Position numbers and translations under genes: made by a program
From: PALSA-1006 sp963733265
GTDB lineage: Bacteria > Pseudomonadota > Gammaproteobacteria > Burkholderiales > Gallionellaceae
DNA: 64,000 bases
NCBI GenBank assembly: GCA_963733265.1
Contig: CAVTCF010000001.1
Span: 1,488,001-1,552,000, forward strand
Direction of reading: 5' to 3'
In this document: positions 7,508 through 15,228 of the stretch, one piece after another
Position numbering within the stretch: the stretch's first letter is position 1
Layout of the letters: every line of letters begins with the position of its first letter
Notes under the pieces: model-generated
The model's input: the letters and a program-made list of their open reading frames with translations, nothing else
What the model was told of the DNA's origin: nothing
The model's database searches: none

Positions 7508-9406
7508 GTGAATAATCTATTTAAAAGTATTGCGATTTGGTTGGTTGTGGCCTTGGTGCTGATGACCGTGTTTAATCAGTTTAATTCGCGCCAGCAATCT
7601 TCGGCGCAATCTCAACTTGATTATTCACAATTTCTGGATGAGGTGAAGCAAGGCCATATCGCCAAGGTTACCATTGAGGGGCGAACATTAAAAGCCACCA
7701 CCAACGACGGGAAACGCATTACCAGTTATGCTCCCAGTGATCTGTGGATGGTTTCTGATCTGTTGAAAAACGGCGTCAAAATTGAAGCCAAGCCGGAAGA
7801 GGAACAGGGCTTCTTCACACAATTGTTTATTTCCTGGTTTCCAATGCTGTTGCTCATTGGCGTGTGGATGTTTTTCATGCGCCAGATGCAGGGCGGTGGC
7901 AAGGGGGGGGCATTTTCGTTTGGCAAGAGCAAAGCACGCTTGCTGGATGATGCTAAAGATCGTGTCATGTTTACCGATGTGGCGGGCTGTGACGAAGCGA
8001 AGGAAGAGGTTTCCGAGCTTGTCGACTTCTTGCGCGATCCGTCAAAATTCCAAAATCTGGGCGGACGTATTCCGCGCGGCGTGTTGATGGTGGGTAGCCC
8101 GGGTACGGGTAAAACACTGTTGGCGAAAGCCATCGCTGGCGAAGCCAAAGTACCATTCTTCTCCATTTCCGGTTCTGATTTCGTTGAAATGTTTGTCGGT
8201 GTAGGCGCGGCGCGTGTGCGCGATATGTTCGAACAGGCCAAGAAAAATGCGCCTTGCATTATCTTCATTGATGAAATTGATGCGGTCGGTCGCCAGCGCG
8301 GGGCAGGCATGGGTGGAGGGAATGATGAGCGCGAACAAACACTGAATGCCCTCTTGGTAGAAATGGATGGCTTTGAAGGTGCGAGTGGTGTGATTGTGAT
8401 TGCCGCAACCAACCGCCCTGATGTATTGGATTCGGCACTGTTGCGTCCAGGTCGTTTTGACCGTCAGGTTGTTGTGCCGCTTCCCGACATTCGTGGACGT
8501 GAACAAATTTTGATGGTGCACATGCGCAAAGTGCCGATCGCACAAGATGTCAAGGCGGATATTTTGGCTCGCGGTACACCCGGAATGTCGGGCGCTGATC
8601 TGGCTAATCTGGTCAATGAGTCGGCGCTGTTTGCCGCCCGCCGCGGTAAACGTTTTGTCGATATGGACGATTTCGAGTCGGCTAAAGACAAGATAATGAT
8701 GGGCGCTGAACGCCGCACCATGATCATGCCGGAAGAAGAGCGGCGCAATACGGCATATCATGAGTCCGGGCATGCCGTGGTAGCCAAGCTGTTGCCGAAG
8801 ACTGATCCAGTGCATAAGGTCACCATTATCCCGCGCGGACGTGCATTGGGTCTGACCATGCAGTTGCCGTCGGAAGACCGCTACAGCATGGACAAAAACC
8901 GTATTCTGGATACCTTGGCTGTGTTGTTCGGCGGGCGTATTGCCGAAGAGATTTTTATGCACCAGATGACAACGGGGGCATCGAACGATTTCGAACGCGC
9001 TACGGATATGGCGCGCAAGATGGTCACCCAGTGGGGTATGTCTGATGCGCTGGGTCCGATGGTCTACGGCGAGAACGATGGCGAAGTGTTTCTGGGACGC
9101 TCTGTCACAACACATAAGAATGTTTCCGAAGCCACCATGCAAAAAGTGGATGAAGAAATTCGCCGCATCATCGACCAGCAATATGCCTTGGCGCGCGGCT
9201 TGATCGAAGCCAACCGCGATAAGATCGAAGCGATGACCAAAGCTTTGCTGGAATGGGAAACTATTGATGCCGACCAAATAAACGACATCATGGCTGGCTT
9301 GCCACCACGGCCACCCAAGCCAACTTATGTGCCACCACCTGCGCAACCTCCCCAGGATGCAACTCCTGCGCCAGCTACGCCTACGCAGCCTGCTCAAGAA
9401 ACTTAA
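7508..9406 (+). CDS. ftsH: ATP-dependent zinc metalloprotease FtsH
   Basis: A membrane-anchored AAA+ protease that degrades unassembled membrane proteins and short-lived regulators. The 632-residue protein has two N-terminal transmembrane segments (about 5-24 and 97-118) around a periplasmic domain, a Walker A motif GSPGTGKT (196-203), Walker B (CIIFIDEIDAVG), the second region of homology (ATNRPDVLDSALLRPGRFDRQ) read in two halves, and the zinc site HESGH (418-422). Walker A has Ser where most FtsH proteins have Pro. The start is a GTG with GAGGCGAG just ahead. The C-terminus is Pro-rich, as in other betaproteobacterial copies. folP and glmM follow in the same direction. Confidence 0.98.
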   Translation: MNNLFKSIAIWLVVALVLMTVFNQFNSRQQSSAQSQLDYSQFLDEVKQGHIAKVTIEGRTLKATTNDGKRITSYAPSDLWMVSDLLKNGVKIEAKPEEEQGFFTQLFISWFPMLLLIGVWMFFMRQMQGGGKGGAFSFGKSKARLLDDAKDRVMFTDVAGCDEAKEEVSELVDFLRDPSKFQNLGGRIPRGVLMVGSPGTGKTLLAKAIAGEAKVPFFSISGSDFVEMFVGVGAARVRDMFEQAKKNAPCIIFIDEIDAVGRQRGAGMGGGNDEREQTLNALLVEMDGFEGASGVIVIAATNRPDVLDSALLRPGRFDRQVVVPLPDIRGREQILMVHMRKVPIAQDVKADILARGTPGMSGADLANLVNESALFAARRGKRFVDMDDFESAKDKIMMGAERRTMIMPEEERRNTAYHESGHAVVAKLLPKTDPVHKVTIIPRGRALGLTMQLPSEDRYSMDKNRILDTLAVLFGGRIAEEIFMHQMTTGASNDFERATDMARKMVTQWGMSDALGPMVYGENDGEVFLGRSVTTHKNVSEATMQKVDEEIRRIIDQQYALARGLIEANRDKIEAMTKALLEWETIDADQINDIMAGLPPRPPKPTYVPPPAQPPQDATPAPATPTQPAQET

Positions 9407-9428
9407 TAGCAGTGGTTGGGCATTAGTG

Positions 9429-9498
9429 GTGGGCACGTTTCTGTGCCCACGTAGCCGACAAATCTTTCCGCGTGGGCACAAAGGCGTGCCCACCCTAC
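9429..9498. repeat. Double GTGGGCAC palindromic repeat between ftsH and folP
   Basis: Two palindromes stand in tandem: GTGGGCAC/GTGCCCAC at 9429-9436/9443-9450 and at 9472-9479/9486-9493, the second followed by CCTAC as at 6345-6372. The pair fills nearly the whole spacer. Confidence 0.75.
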
Positions 9499-9515
9499 GA
9501 CTAAAGACTGCTTGT

Positions 9516-10337
9516 ATGCTCTTTCAATGCGGTAAATTCAAACTTGATCTTTCGCGTCCCAAAGTAATGGGCATAGTCAATGTCACGCCCGATTCATTTT
9601 CCGATGGTGGCAGACATTTGGCGCTGGAGGCGGCGATAGGACATGCCAGAAAATTGATTGAAGAAGGCGCGGACATTCTTGATATCGGCGGCGAGTCGAC
9701 GCGTCCCGGTGCAGCACCAGTTAGCGAGCAGCAAGAGCTGGATCGGGTGTTGCCGGTGATTGAAAAATTAAAAGATATTTCTATTCCTATTTCTATTGAT
9801 ACCTACAAGCCGGGGGTGATGCGCGCTGCGCTTGCAGCCGGGGCTGACATGATTAATGATGTGAGCGCATTACAGTCAGCAGGTGCATTTGCAGCGGTTG
9901 CCAAAACGACCGCCGGAATATGTTTGATGCATAAACAGGGTACGCCGCAGAACATGCAGCAACAGCCTCATTACCAACAGGTCAGCGCAGAAGTGTGCAA
10001 ATTTTTGCATGAACGTATCGAGGCGGCTACGGCTGCGGGAATCGCACTTGAACGTTTGCTGATTGATCCGGGTTTCGGGTTTGGAAAGTCACTGGAACAT
10101 AATTTGGCCTTGCTGAAAAATTTGCACGCGTTTACATTGCTGGGCGTGCCGGTGCTTGCAGGGCTGTCACGGAAATCCATGCTTGGCGCGATCGCCGGGC
10201 GTGAAGTGGGTGACCGTGTAGCGGCAAGCGTTGCAGCGGCGTTGATTGCTGTGCAACGCGGAGCATCCATCGTGCGTGTGCATGATGTGCAAGCAACAGT
10301 GGATGTGCTGAGGGTATGGCGCGCAATCGAAGAATAG
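9516..10337 (+). CDS. folP: Dihydropteroate synthase
   Basis: Condenses p-aminobenzoate with dihydropterin pyrophosphate in folate synthesis; the target of sulfonamides. The 273-residue TIM-barrel shows both family signatures: VMGIVNVTPDSFSDGG near residues 17-32 and DIGGESTRPGA near residue 56. The first half also carries the SIDTYKPGV loop and the second half IDPGFGFGKSLEHN. The ATG at 9516 matches the E. coli N-terminus; the frame is open further upstream through the repeat, but that part is not family-like. The ribosome-binding site is weak. Confidence 0.96.
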   Translation: MLFQCGKFKLDLSRPKVMGIVNVTPDSFSDGGRHLALEAAIGHARKLIEEGADILDIGGESTRPGAAPVSEQQELDRVLPVIEKLKDISIPISIDTYKPGVMRAALAAGADMINDVSALQSAGAFAAVAKTTAGICLMHKQGTPQNMQQQPHYQQVSAEVCKFLHERIEAATAAGIALERLLIDPGFGFGKSLEHNLALLKNLHAFTLLGVPVLAGLSRKSMLGAIAGREVGDRVAASVAAALIAVQRGASIVRVHDVQATVDVLRVWRAIEE

Positions 10338-10352
10338 TTTGGGGAGTTTGAT

Positions 10353-11708
10353 ATGGGAAGAAAATATTTTGGCACGGATGGCGTGCGTGGACGCGTGGGA
10401 GATTACCCGATTACGCCACAGTTCGTCATGCATTTAGGCTACGCTGCGGGTAAAGTTCTGGCAAGAGCCGATCATTCGCAGGGTGACCGCTCTGCCGTTT
10501 TGATAGGCAAGGACACGCGCATCTCGGGCTATATGCTGGAGTCCGCACTGGAAGCCGGACTCATCGCGGCGGGTGTCGACGTTTATCTGGCCGGCCCCAT
10601 ACCTACTCCTGCCGTGGCTTATCTTACGCGTGCATTGCGCCTGCAGGCCGGCGTTGTCATTTCTGCTTCCCACAACCCATTCGATGATAACGGCATTAAA
10701 TTCTTTTCCGGCAACGGCATGAAGTTACCGGACGAAGTCGAACTGGCTATTGAAGCCGAGTTGGACAATCCGATGCAAACGAATCCTTCGGACAGTTTGG
10801 GCAAAGCCAAACGGATTGATGACGCAGTCGGGCGTTACATCGAGTTTTGCAAGAGCACCTTTCCTGCAGACATGAATCTGCGCGGCCTCAAGATTGTGGT
10901 GGATAGTGCGCACGGGGCGACTTATCACATTGCCCGGCACGTGTTTCACGAACTCGGCGCGGATGTGATCGCCATTGGTGCGCAGCCTGACGGCAAGAAT
11001 ATCAACGATGGCTACGGTGCTACTGCACCGGCCAATTTGCGCAAGTCCGTGGTCGAAAACAAAGCACAAATTGGTCTGGCGCTGGACGGGGACGGGGATC
11101 GTCTGATCATGGTCGATGCGGAAGGCAGGCTCTACGACGGTGATCAATTGCTCTATATTATTGCCAAACAGCGCCAGGCACTTGGCAAGATGCAAGGGGG
11201 TGTAGTGGGTACGCTGATGACCAATCTCGCCTTTGAGCATGCCATGCAGAAGCTGGGCATCCCTTTTGCACGCGCCAAAGTAGGGGATCGCTACGTGATG
11301 GAGTTGTTGCAGCAAAAAGGCTGGCAACTGGGTGGCGAAAATTCCGGTCACATTATCTGTCTGGACAAACACAGCACCGGTGATGGAATTGTCTCGGCGC
11401 TGCAAGTACTGCATGCCTTGCGTATGAAACAACAGACTTTGGCCCAGGCAACGCATGATTTGGTCATGTATCCGCAAGTGCTGATCAACGTGCGCGTGAC
11501 AGGCAAAGCCGCCGACTTATTGGAACGTGCGACAGTTAAAGCGGTGGCGACAGATGCCGAGCATGCCTTGAATAGCAAAGGCCGCGTGCTGCTGCGCCCG
11601 TCGGGTACCGAGCCGTTATTGCGCGTGATGGTGGAAGGTGAGGACGGCGTTCAAGTCAAACAGTGGGCGGAGAAAATAGCGGCGGTGGTGAAGGAAGCGG
11701 CCGCGTAA
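10353..11708 (+). CDS. glmM: Phosphoglucosamine mutase
   Basis: Converts glucosamine-6-phosphate to glucosamine-1-phosphate for UDP-GlcNAc, peptidoglycan and LPS. The 451-residue protein has the GlmM start (GRKYFGTDGVRG), the active-site phosphoserine Ser106 in ISASHNPFDDNG, the metal-binding loop DGDGDR and the C-terminal phosphate-binding RPSGTEPLLRVM. It lies 15 bp after folP with GGGGAG as ribosome-binding site. A MITE-like element follows immediately. Confidence 0.98.
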   Translation: MGRKYFGTDGVRGRVGDYPITPQFVMHLGYAAGKVLARADHSQGDRSAVLIGKDTRISGYMLESALEAGLIAAGVDVYLAGPIPTPAVAYLTRALRLQAGVVISASHNPFDDNGIKFFSGNGMKLPDEVELAIEAELDNPMQTNPSDSLGKAKRIDDAVGRYIEFCKSTFPADMNLRGLKIVVDSAHGATYHIARHVFHELGADVIAIGAQPDGKNINDGYGATAPANLRKSVVENKAQIGLALDGDGDRLIMVDAEGRLYDGDQLLYIIAKQRQALGKMQGGVVGTLMTNLAFEHAMQKLGIPFARAKVGDRYVMELLQQKGWQLGGENSGHIICLDKHSTGDGIVSALQVLHALRMKQQTLAQATHDLVMYPQVLINVRVTGKAADLLERATVKAVATDAEHALNSKGRVLLRPSGTEPLLRVMVEGEDGVQVKQWAEKIAAVVKEAAA

Positions 11709-11719
11709 TACCGTATTTC

Positions 11720-11860
11720 GGGAACCTCTAAAAATCAAATTTACGTCGCTATGCGGCGTTGCTCACAAAAAATTACTTCTTAAATATAATATATATGCTG
11801 CGGCGCAACTTTTTGCTCGCGCCTTGCCTGGCTTAGAAAATTGGATTTTTAGAGGTTCCC
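11720..11860. mobile_element. 141-bp MITE-like element with 22-bp terminal inverted repeats
   Basis: GGGAACCTCTAAAAATC at 11720-11736 is repeated inverted at 11844-11860, and the match extends inward to about 22 bp with one mismatch. The interior has no reading frame and contains further G+C-rich inverted motifs (GTCGCTATGCGGC, GCTGCGGCGCAAC). Size, ends and lack of genes fit a non-autonomous transposable element. The parent family is not identifiable here and a target duplication is not clear. It lies between the stop codons of glmM and cyaY, which converge. Confidence 0.7.
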
Positions 11861-11861
11861 T

Positions 11862-12176
11862 TTACACAAACCGGATTTCATTGCCGTTGCCCAAACGTAC
11901 CAGTTCACTCAACTTGCCGAAGAGTTCACTGCCATCGCGTTTGCTTAGCCATTGCCCATTCAGAAAGCTGTAATGGTATCCGCCGGATTTTGCCGCGACC
12001 CATATTTCCTGGTTGGGAGTGTGACGGTTGATAATTATTTTTGAACCGTCTTCGAATTCAATTTCGAGTACAGGGCCATTAAAATTGTAATCAATATCGG
12101 ACCCATCACTGTCGAGGGTGTTCTCAATGCGCTCGAAAATGGCGTCCGCCAGTTGGGTGAATTCACTTTCAATCAT
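11862..12176 (-). CDS. cyaY: Iron-sulfur cluster assembly protein CyaY (frataxin)
   Basis: Binds iron and modulates the cysteine desulfurase IscS during iron-sulfur cluster assembly. At 104 residues it is the standard length. It has the acidic first helix (FTQLADAIFERIENTLDSDG) and the frataxin beta-sheet with INRHTPNQEIWVAAKSGG, plus the WLSKRDGSELFGKLSE ending. It diverges from lptM-lysA, a classic arrangement. The stop codon lies just outside the MITE-like element. Confidence 0.95.
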   Translation of the reverse strand: MIESEFTQLADAIFERIENTLDSDGSDIDYNFNGPVLEIEFEDGSKIIINRHTPNQEIWVAAKSGGYHYSFLNGQWLSKRDGSELFGKLSELVRLGNGNEIRFV

Positions 12177-12287
12177 GGATATTGCCTTTCAATTACTGCA
12201 AATAAGTTTGTTTTAAGCACCATTCCCCCGCTGCGGATGAACTATCCCGGTTTATAATCCCGAGCCTTGTATTTTCGTAAGGTCGCA

Positions 12288-12425
12288 ATGATGCGCAATA
12301 GAAAAGTAGTTCCTCTGAGTATTATGTTGCTGATGATGCTTGTACTGCAAGGCTGCGGTCACAAAGGCCCGTTATTTTTGCCAAAGAATCCTGCCTCTCC
12401 CGCCCAAACTGAACAGAAGAAATAA
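12288..12425 (+). CDS. lptM: LPS translocon maturation chaperone LptM (YifL-like lipoprotein)
   Basis: A 45-residue lipoprotein. The sequence reads a basic start, a hydrophobic stretch, the lipobox VLQGC with Cys23 as lipidation site, then GHKGPLFLP, the hallmark of the LptM family, and a polar tail. In E. coli LptM assists correct disulfide formation in LptD. Start is one of two consecutive ATGs (12288 or 12291). It ends one base before the lysA start codon, so the two are surely co-transcribed. TATAAT at 12253-12258 could be the -10 box, but no good -35 box is seen. Confidence 0.88.
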   Translation: MMRNRKVVPLSIMLLMMLVLQGCGHKGPLFLPKNPASPAQTEQKK

Positions 12426-12426
12426 A

Positions 12427-13674
12427 ATGAATCCTTATTTTCACTACCAACAAGACCAACTATTTGCCGAAGATGTCGCTCTGGCTGAAATTGCGCAAAA
12501 ATTCGGCACCCCCTGTTACGTCTATTCGCGTGCGGCACTTACCGACGCTTATCGCCAATTTGCAGATGCGCTCAAAGCACGCGAACATTTAATTTGTTTT
12601 GCTGTGAAATCCAACTCCAATCTGGCGATACTAAATCTGTTTGCCCGCATGGGCGCCGGCTTCGATATTGTTTCCGGCGGGGAGTTGCAGCGGGTACTGG
12701 CTGCCGGTGGAGATGCCGGAAAAACCGTTTTTTCCGGTGTGGGTAAATCGGAAGCTGAAATGCGCCTTGCGTTGGAGGCGGAGATTCTATGCTTCAACGT
12801 CGAATCGTCGGCAGAAATTGATCGCCTTAATGAGGTGGCTTTGCGCATGGGCAAAATCGCCCCGATCAGCTTGCGGGTGAATCCCGATGTGGATGCCAAG
12901 ACACATCCGTATATTTCGACAGGTCTGAAACAAAATAAGTTCGGTGTGGCTTATACCGAAGCATTGGCTTTGTATCGCAAGGCGGCAGGATTGCCAAATT
13001 TGCGCGTGACAGGCATGGATTGCCACATTGGTTCGCAACTTACCGGGACAAGTCCCTTCATTGAGGCGGCAGAGAAGATGTTGGCATTGGTCGGGCAGTT
13101 GGAAAGCGAAGGAATCAAACTGGAACATCTCGATCTCGGTGGCGGGCTGGGTATTCGTTACGATGAAGAAACGCCACCCTCGATTGCCGAGTATGCCCAA
13201 GCCTTATTGGGAATATTGCAAGGCAGGAGCGAGAAACTGATCGTGGAGCCGGGCCGGGTGCTGGTCGGCAACGCGGGCGTGTTGTTGACCAGAGTTGAAT
13301 ATATCAAGCACGGTGAGGAAAAAAATTTCGCCATCGTCGATGCGGCGATGAATGATTTGATGCGGCCGGCTCTTTACGATGCCTATCACGCTATTTTTCC
13401 AGTGCACCGAAACGATGCGCCCGTACATAAATACGAAGTGGTAGGCCCGATCTGCGAGACAGGAGATTTCTTGGGTCGTGCCCGCGAGATGGCCGTGGAT
13501 CAAGGGTCTTTGCTGGCTGTGATGTCTGCCGGTGCATACGGTATGAGCATGAGCTCGAACTACAATACACGTCCCAGAGCAGTCGAAATTATGGTCGAAG
13601 GAAAGGTTGTGCATACCATCCGTGAACGTGAAACAGTAGCGGAACTGTTCGCGGGAGAAAAAATAATCGCGTAA
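12427..13674 (+). CDS. lysA: Diaminopimelate decarboxylase
   Basis: A PLP enzyme for the last step of lysine synthesis. The 415-residue fold-type III protein carries the PLP lysine Lys61 in FAVKSNSN, the phosphate-binding GGGLGIRY loop, and the C-terminal CETGDFLGRAR motif with the catalytic cysteine from the partner subunit. The ATG at 12427 follows the lptM stop codon by one base. Confidence 0.97.
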   Translation: MNPYFHYQQDQLFAEDVALAEIAQKFGTPCYVYSRAALTDAYRQFADALKAREHLICFAVKSNSNLAILNLFARMGAGFDIVSGGELQRVLAAGGDAGKTVFSGVGKSEAEMRLALEAEILCFNVESSAEIDRLNEVALRMGKIAPISLRVNPDVDAKTHPYISTGLKQNKFGVAYTEALALYRKAAGLPNLRVTGMDCHIGSQLTGTSPFIEAAEKMLALVGQLESEGIKLEHLDLGGGLGIRYDEETPPSIAEYAQALLGILQGRSEKLIVEPGRVLVGNAGVLLTRVEYIKHGEEKNFAIVDAAMNDLMRPALYDAYHAIFPVHRNDAPVHKYEVVGPICETGDFLGRAREMAVDQGSLLAVMSAGAYGMSMSSNYNTRPRAVEIMVEGKVVHTIRERETVAELFAGEKIIA

Positions 13675-13844
13675 CTATTTTAAAAAAAATTCACAAATAT
13701 GTTGCGTATTAAATTTATTCGCGCATAGAATGCGATCACCAGGCGCGTAAGGGGTTTTAAGTTAACAAAAAGTGTTTGGGAGTGCACCAGTTGCACGCAA
13801 TGCAGTGCAGGTTTTTAGTCAAATTAATTTTATAAGGAATGAAA

Positions 13845-14282
13845 ATGGCTGCAACAACTACCAAAGCAAAGAGCACCACCAAGAAACCAGCCGCTAAAAA
13901 AGCAGCTAAGCCAGCGGCGAAAAAAGTCGTTGCCAAGAAACCGGCCGCTAAAAAGGTGGTAGCAAAAAAAGCAGCAGCTAAGCCAGCCGCTAAAAAAGTA
14001 GCCGCAAAACCGGCAGCAAAAAAAGCAACAGCTAAACCAGCCGCTAAAAAAGTGGCAGCAAAACCGGCAGCAAAAAAAATCGTTGCCAAAAAGCCAGCCG
14101 CTAAAAAAGTAGCCGCAAAACCTGCAGCAAAAAAAGTCGTTGCCAAAAAGCCAGCCGCTAAAAAAGTGGCAGCAAAACCGGCAGCAAAAAAAGTCGTTGC
14201 TAAAAAGCCGGCCGCTAAGAAATCTGTGGCGAAGAAAGCCGCAGCTAAGCCAGCTACTGCTAAGGGTATTCTCGGCGCCTGA
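13845..14282 (+). CDS. Histone H1-like lysine/alanine-rich DNA-binding protein
   Basis: A 145-residue protein made almost wholly of Lys, Ala, Pro and Val in loose five-residue repeats (PAAKK alternating with VVAKK, KVAAK). This is the composition of bacterial H1-like (Hc1/AlgP-type) proteins, which bind and compact DNA. AAGGA (13834-13838) sits 6 bases before the ATG at 13845, so this start is preferred over the ATG at 13839. The gene is monocistronic. The nucleotide repeats make it prone to copy-number change. A role in nucleoid structure is inferred from composition only. Confidence 0.85.
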   Translation: MAATTTKAKSTTKKPAAKKAAKPAAKKVVAKKPAAKKVVAKKAAAKPAAKKVAAKPAAKKATAKPAAKKVAAKPAAKKIVAKKPAAKKVAAKPAAKKVVAKKPAAKKVAAKPAAKKVVAKKPAAKKSVAKKAAAKPATAKGILGA

Positions 14283-14688
14283 TTTTGTAGACAGGGGCGG
14301 GCATCGGGTTTACGTTTCGCCCTTTCTATAAATTCTTGCCACACTTAGTGGTGCGTTGCAGGCACGTTTGTTGAAACACTTTCAACACGCGTGGAGCTTT
14401 GTAAACTTCAGAATTTCACCAAATCTGATTTGGTGTAAAGCTGTTTCAATTCGCTGAAATAAAGTTAGCGAATGTTTATGCTTTGACTCTAGGGGGTTAT
14501 AGCATCGTGTATCAACCTTTTGGTTTTCAGCGAAATTACTTATAGTCAACAGCCCACTTTGAAATTTTTCAATTTCAGGAATTGTGCGGTTTTTCTCCCT
14601 CTGTTTACCTGATTCCTATTTAATTCAGACGTTATAGTGACATCAGGCAATATTGCTTGTGCTCCCAATAAATGTTTCGGAGGTAATT
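14283..14688. other. Gene-free stretch with two perfect hairpins
   Basis: No gene is seen in these 406 bp. Two perfect hairpins with 3-nt loops stand out: GTTGAAA/TTTCAAC at 14370-14386 and CACCAAAT/ATTTGGTG at 14417-14435. Neither is followed by a T-run. The sequence could hold a small RNA or the 3' end of the H1-like transcript; I cannot decide. Confidence 0.35.
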
Positions 14689-15150
14689 ATGTCCACAACC
14701 GGCGGTATCTCAAATATGCGTGCGGCATCCGTGCCCAAGGTGGCTTCAGGCGCAAGCCCGACTATTTCGGCGCAACAAAAGATTTCCAATCTTTTCCAGC
14801 AGATTGATTCATCCGGAAGCGGGCGCATTACCAAGGCTCAATTCGAACAGGCGTTTAGTAAACTGAATTTGCCCTCATCGGTTAAAAGTATCGGTTTGGA
14901 AGCGGCATTTAGCAAACTCGACCCCAGCGGAACCGGGGTTGTAAGCAAGAAAGATTTCATTCTTGGTATGCAATCGATAATAGCTTCAAAAAATTCGCAG
15001 ACGCAGAAGTCGCTTCCGGCCGAAGCCAAGGCAATACCGCTAGCCAAATCAACGCCAAGTAACGTTGTGGCACCAATAAACGCACCAAACAAAACGCCGT
15101 CTTCTCCCGCGGCTGGAGCGATTGGGAACACGATCAACATTTCGGCCTGA
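14689..15150 (+). CDS. Small protein with a degenerate pair of EF-hand loops
   Basis: A 153-residue protein with two calcium-loop-like segments: DSSGSGRITKAQ (40-51) and DPSGTGVVSKKD (78-89), each preceded by a helix and spaced like an EF-hand pair. Position 12, normally Glu, is Gln in the first loop and Asp in the second, so calcium binding may be weak. No signal peptide is seen; the C-terminal 50 residues are Pro/Ser/Ala-rich and probably disordered. GGAGGT lies 6 bases before the ATG at 14689. No functional partner is visible. Confidence 0.75.
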   Translation: MSTTGGISNMRAASVPKVASGASPTISAQQKISNLFQQIDSSGSGRITKAQFEQAFSKLNLPSSVKSIGLEAAFSKLDPSGTGVVSKKDFILGMQSIIASKNSQTQKSLPAEAKAIPLAKSTPSNVVAPINAPNKTPSSPAAGAIGNTINISA

Positions 15151-15228
15151 CAAAATCAGCGTTATTTTTTGACGCTGCCAGATTTAGTTTAGAAGAGCCG
15201 GCTTTATTAAATGCACTCTTGGTAGGAA

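Noticed and set aside
8042..9493. Long open reading frame antisense to ftsH (483 codons)
   Set aside because: A frame shadow of a strongly coding gene; the encoded sequence is His/Arg/Cys-rich and resembles no protein.
13757..14344. Antisense frame over the H1-like gene encoding Phe/Leu/Ala/Gly repeats
   Set aside because: A direct consequence of the Lys/Ala repeat codons read backwards; it has no ribosome-binding site.
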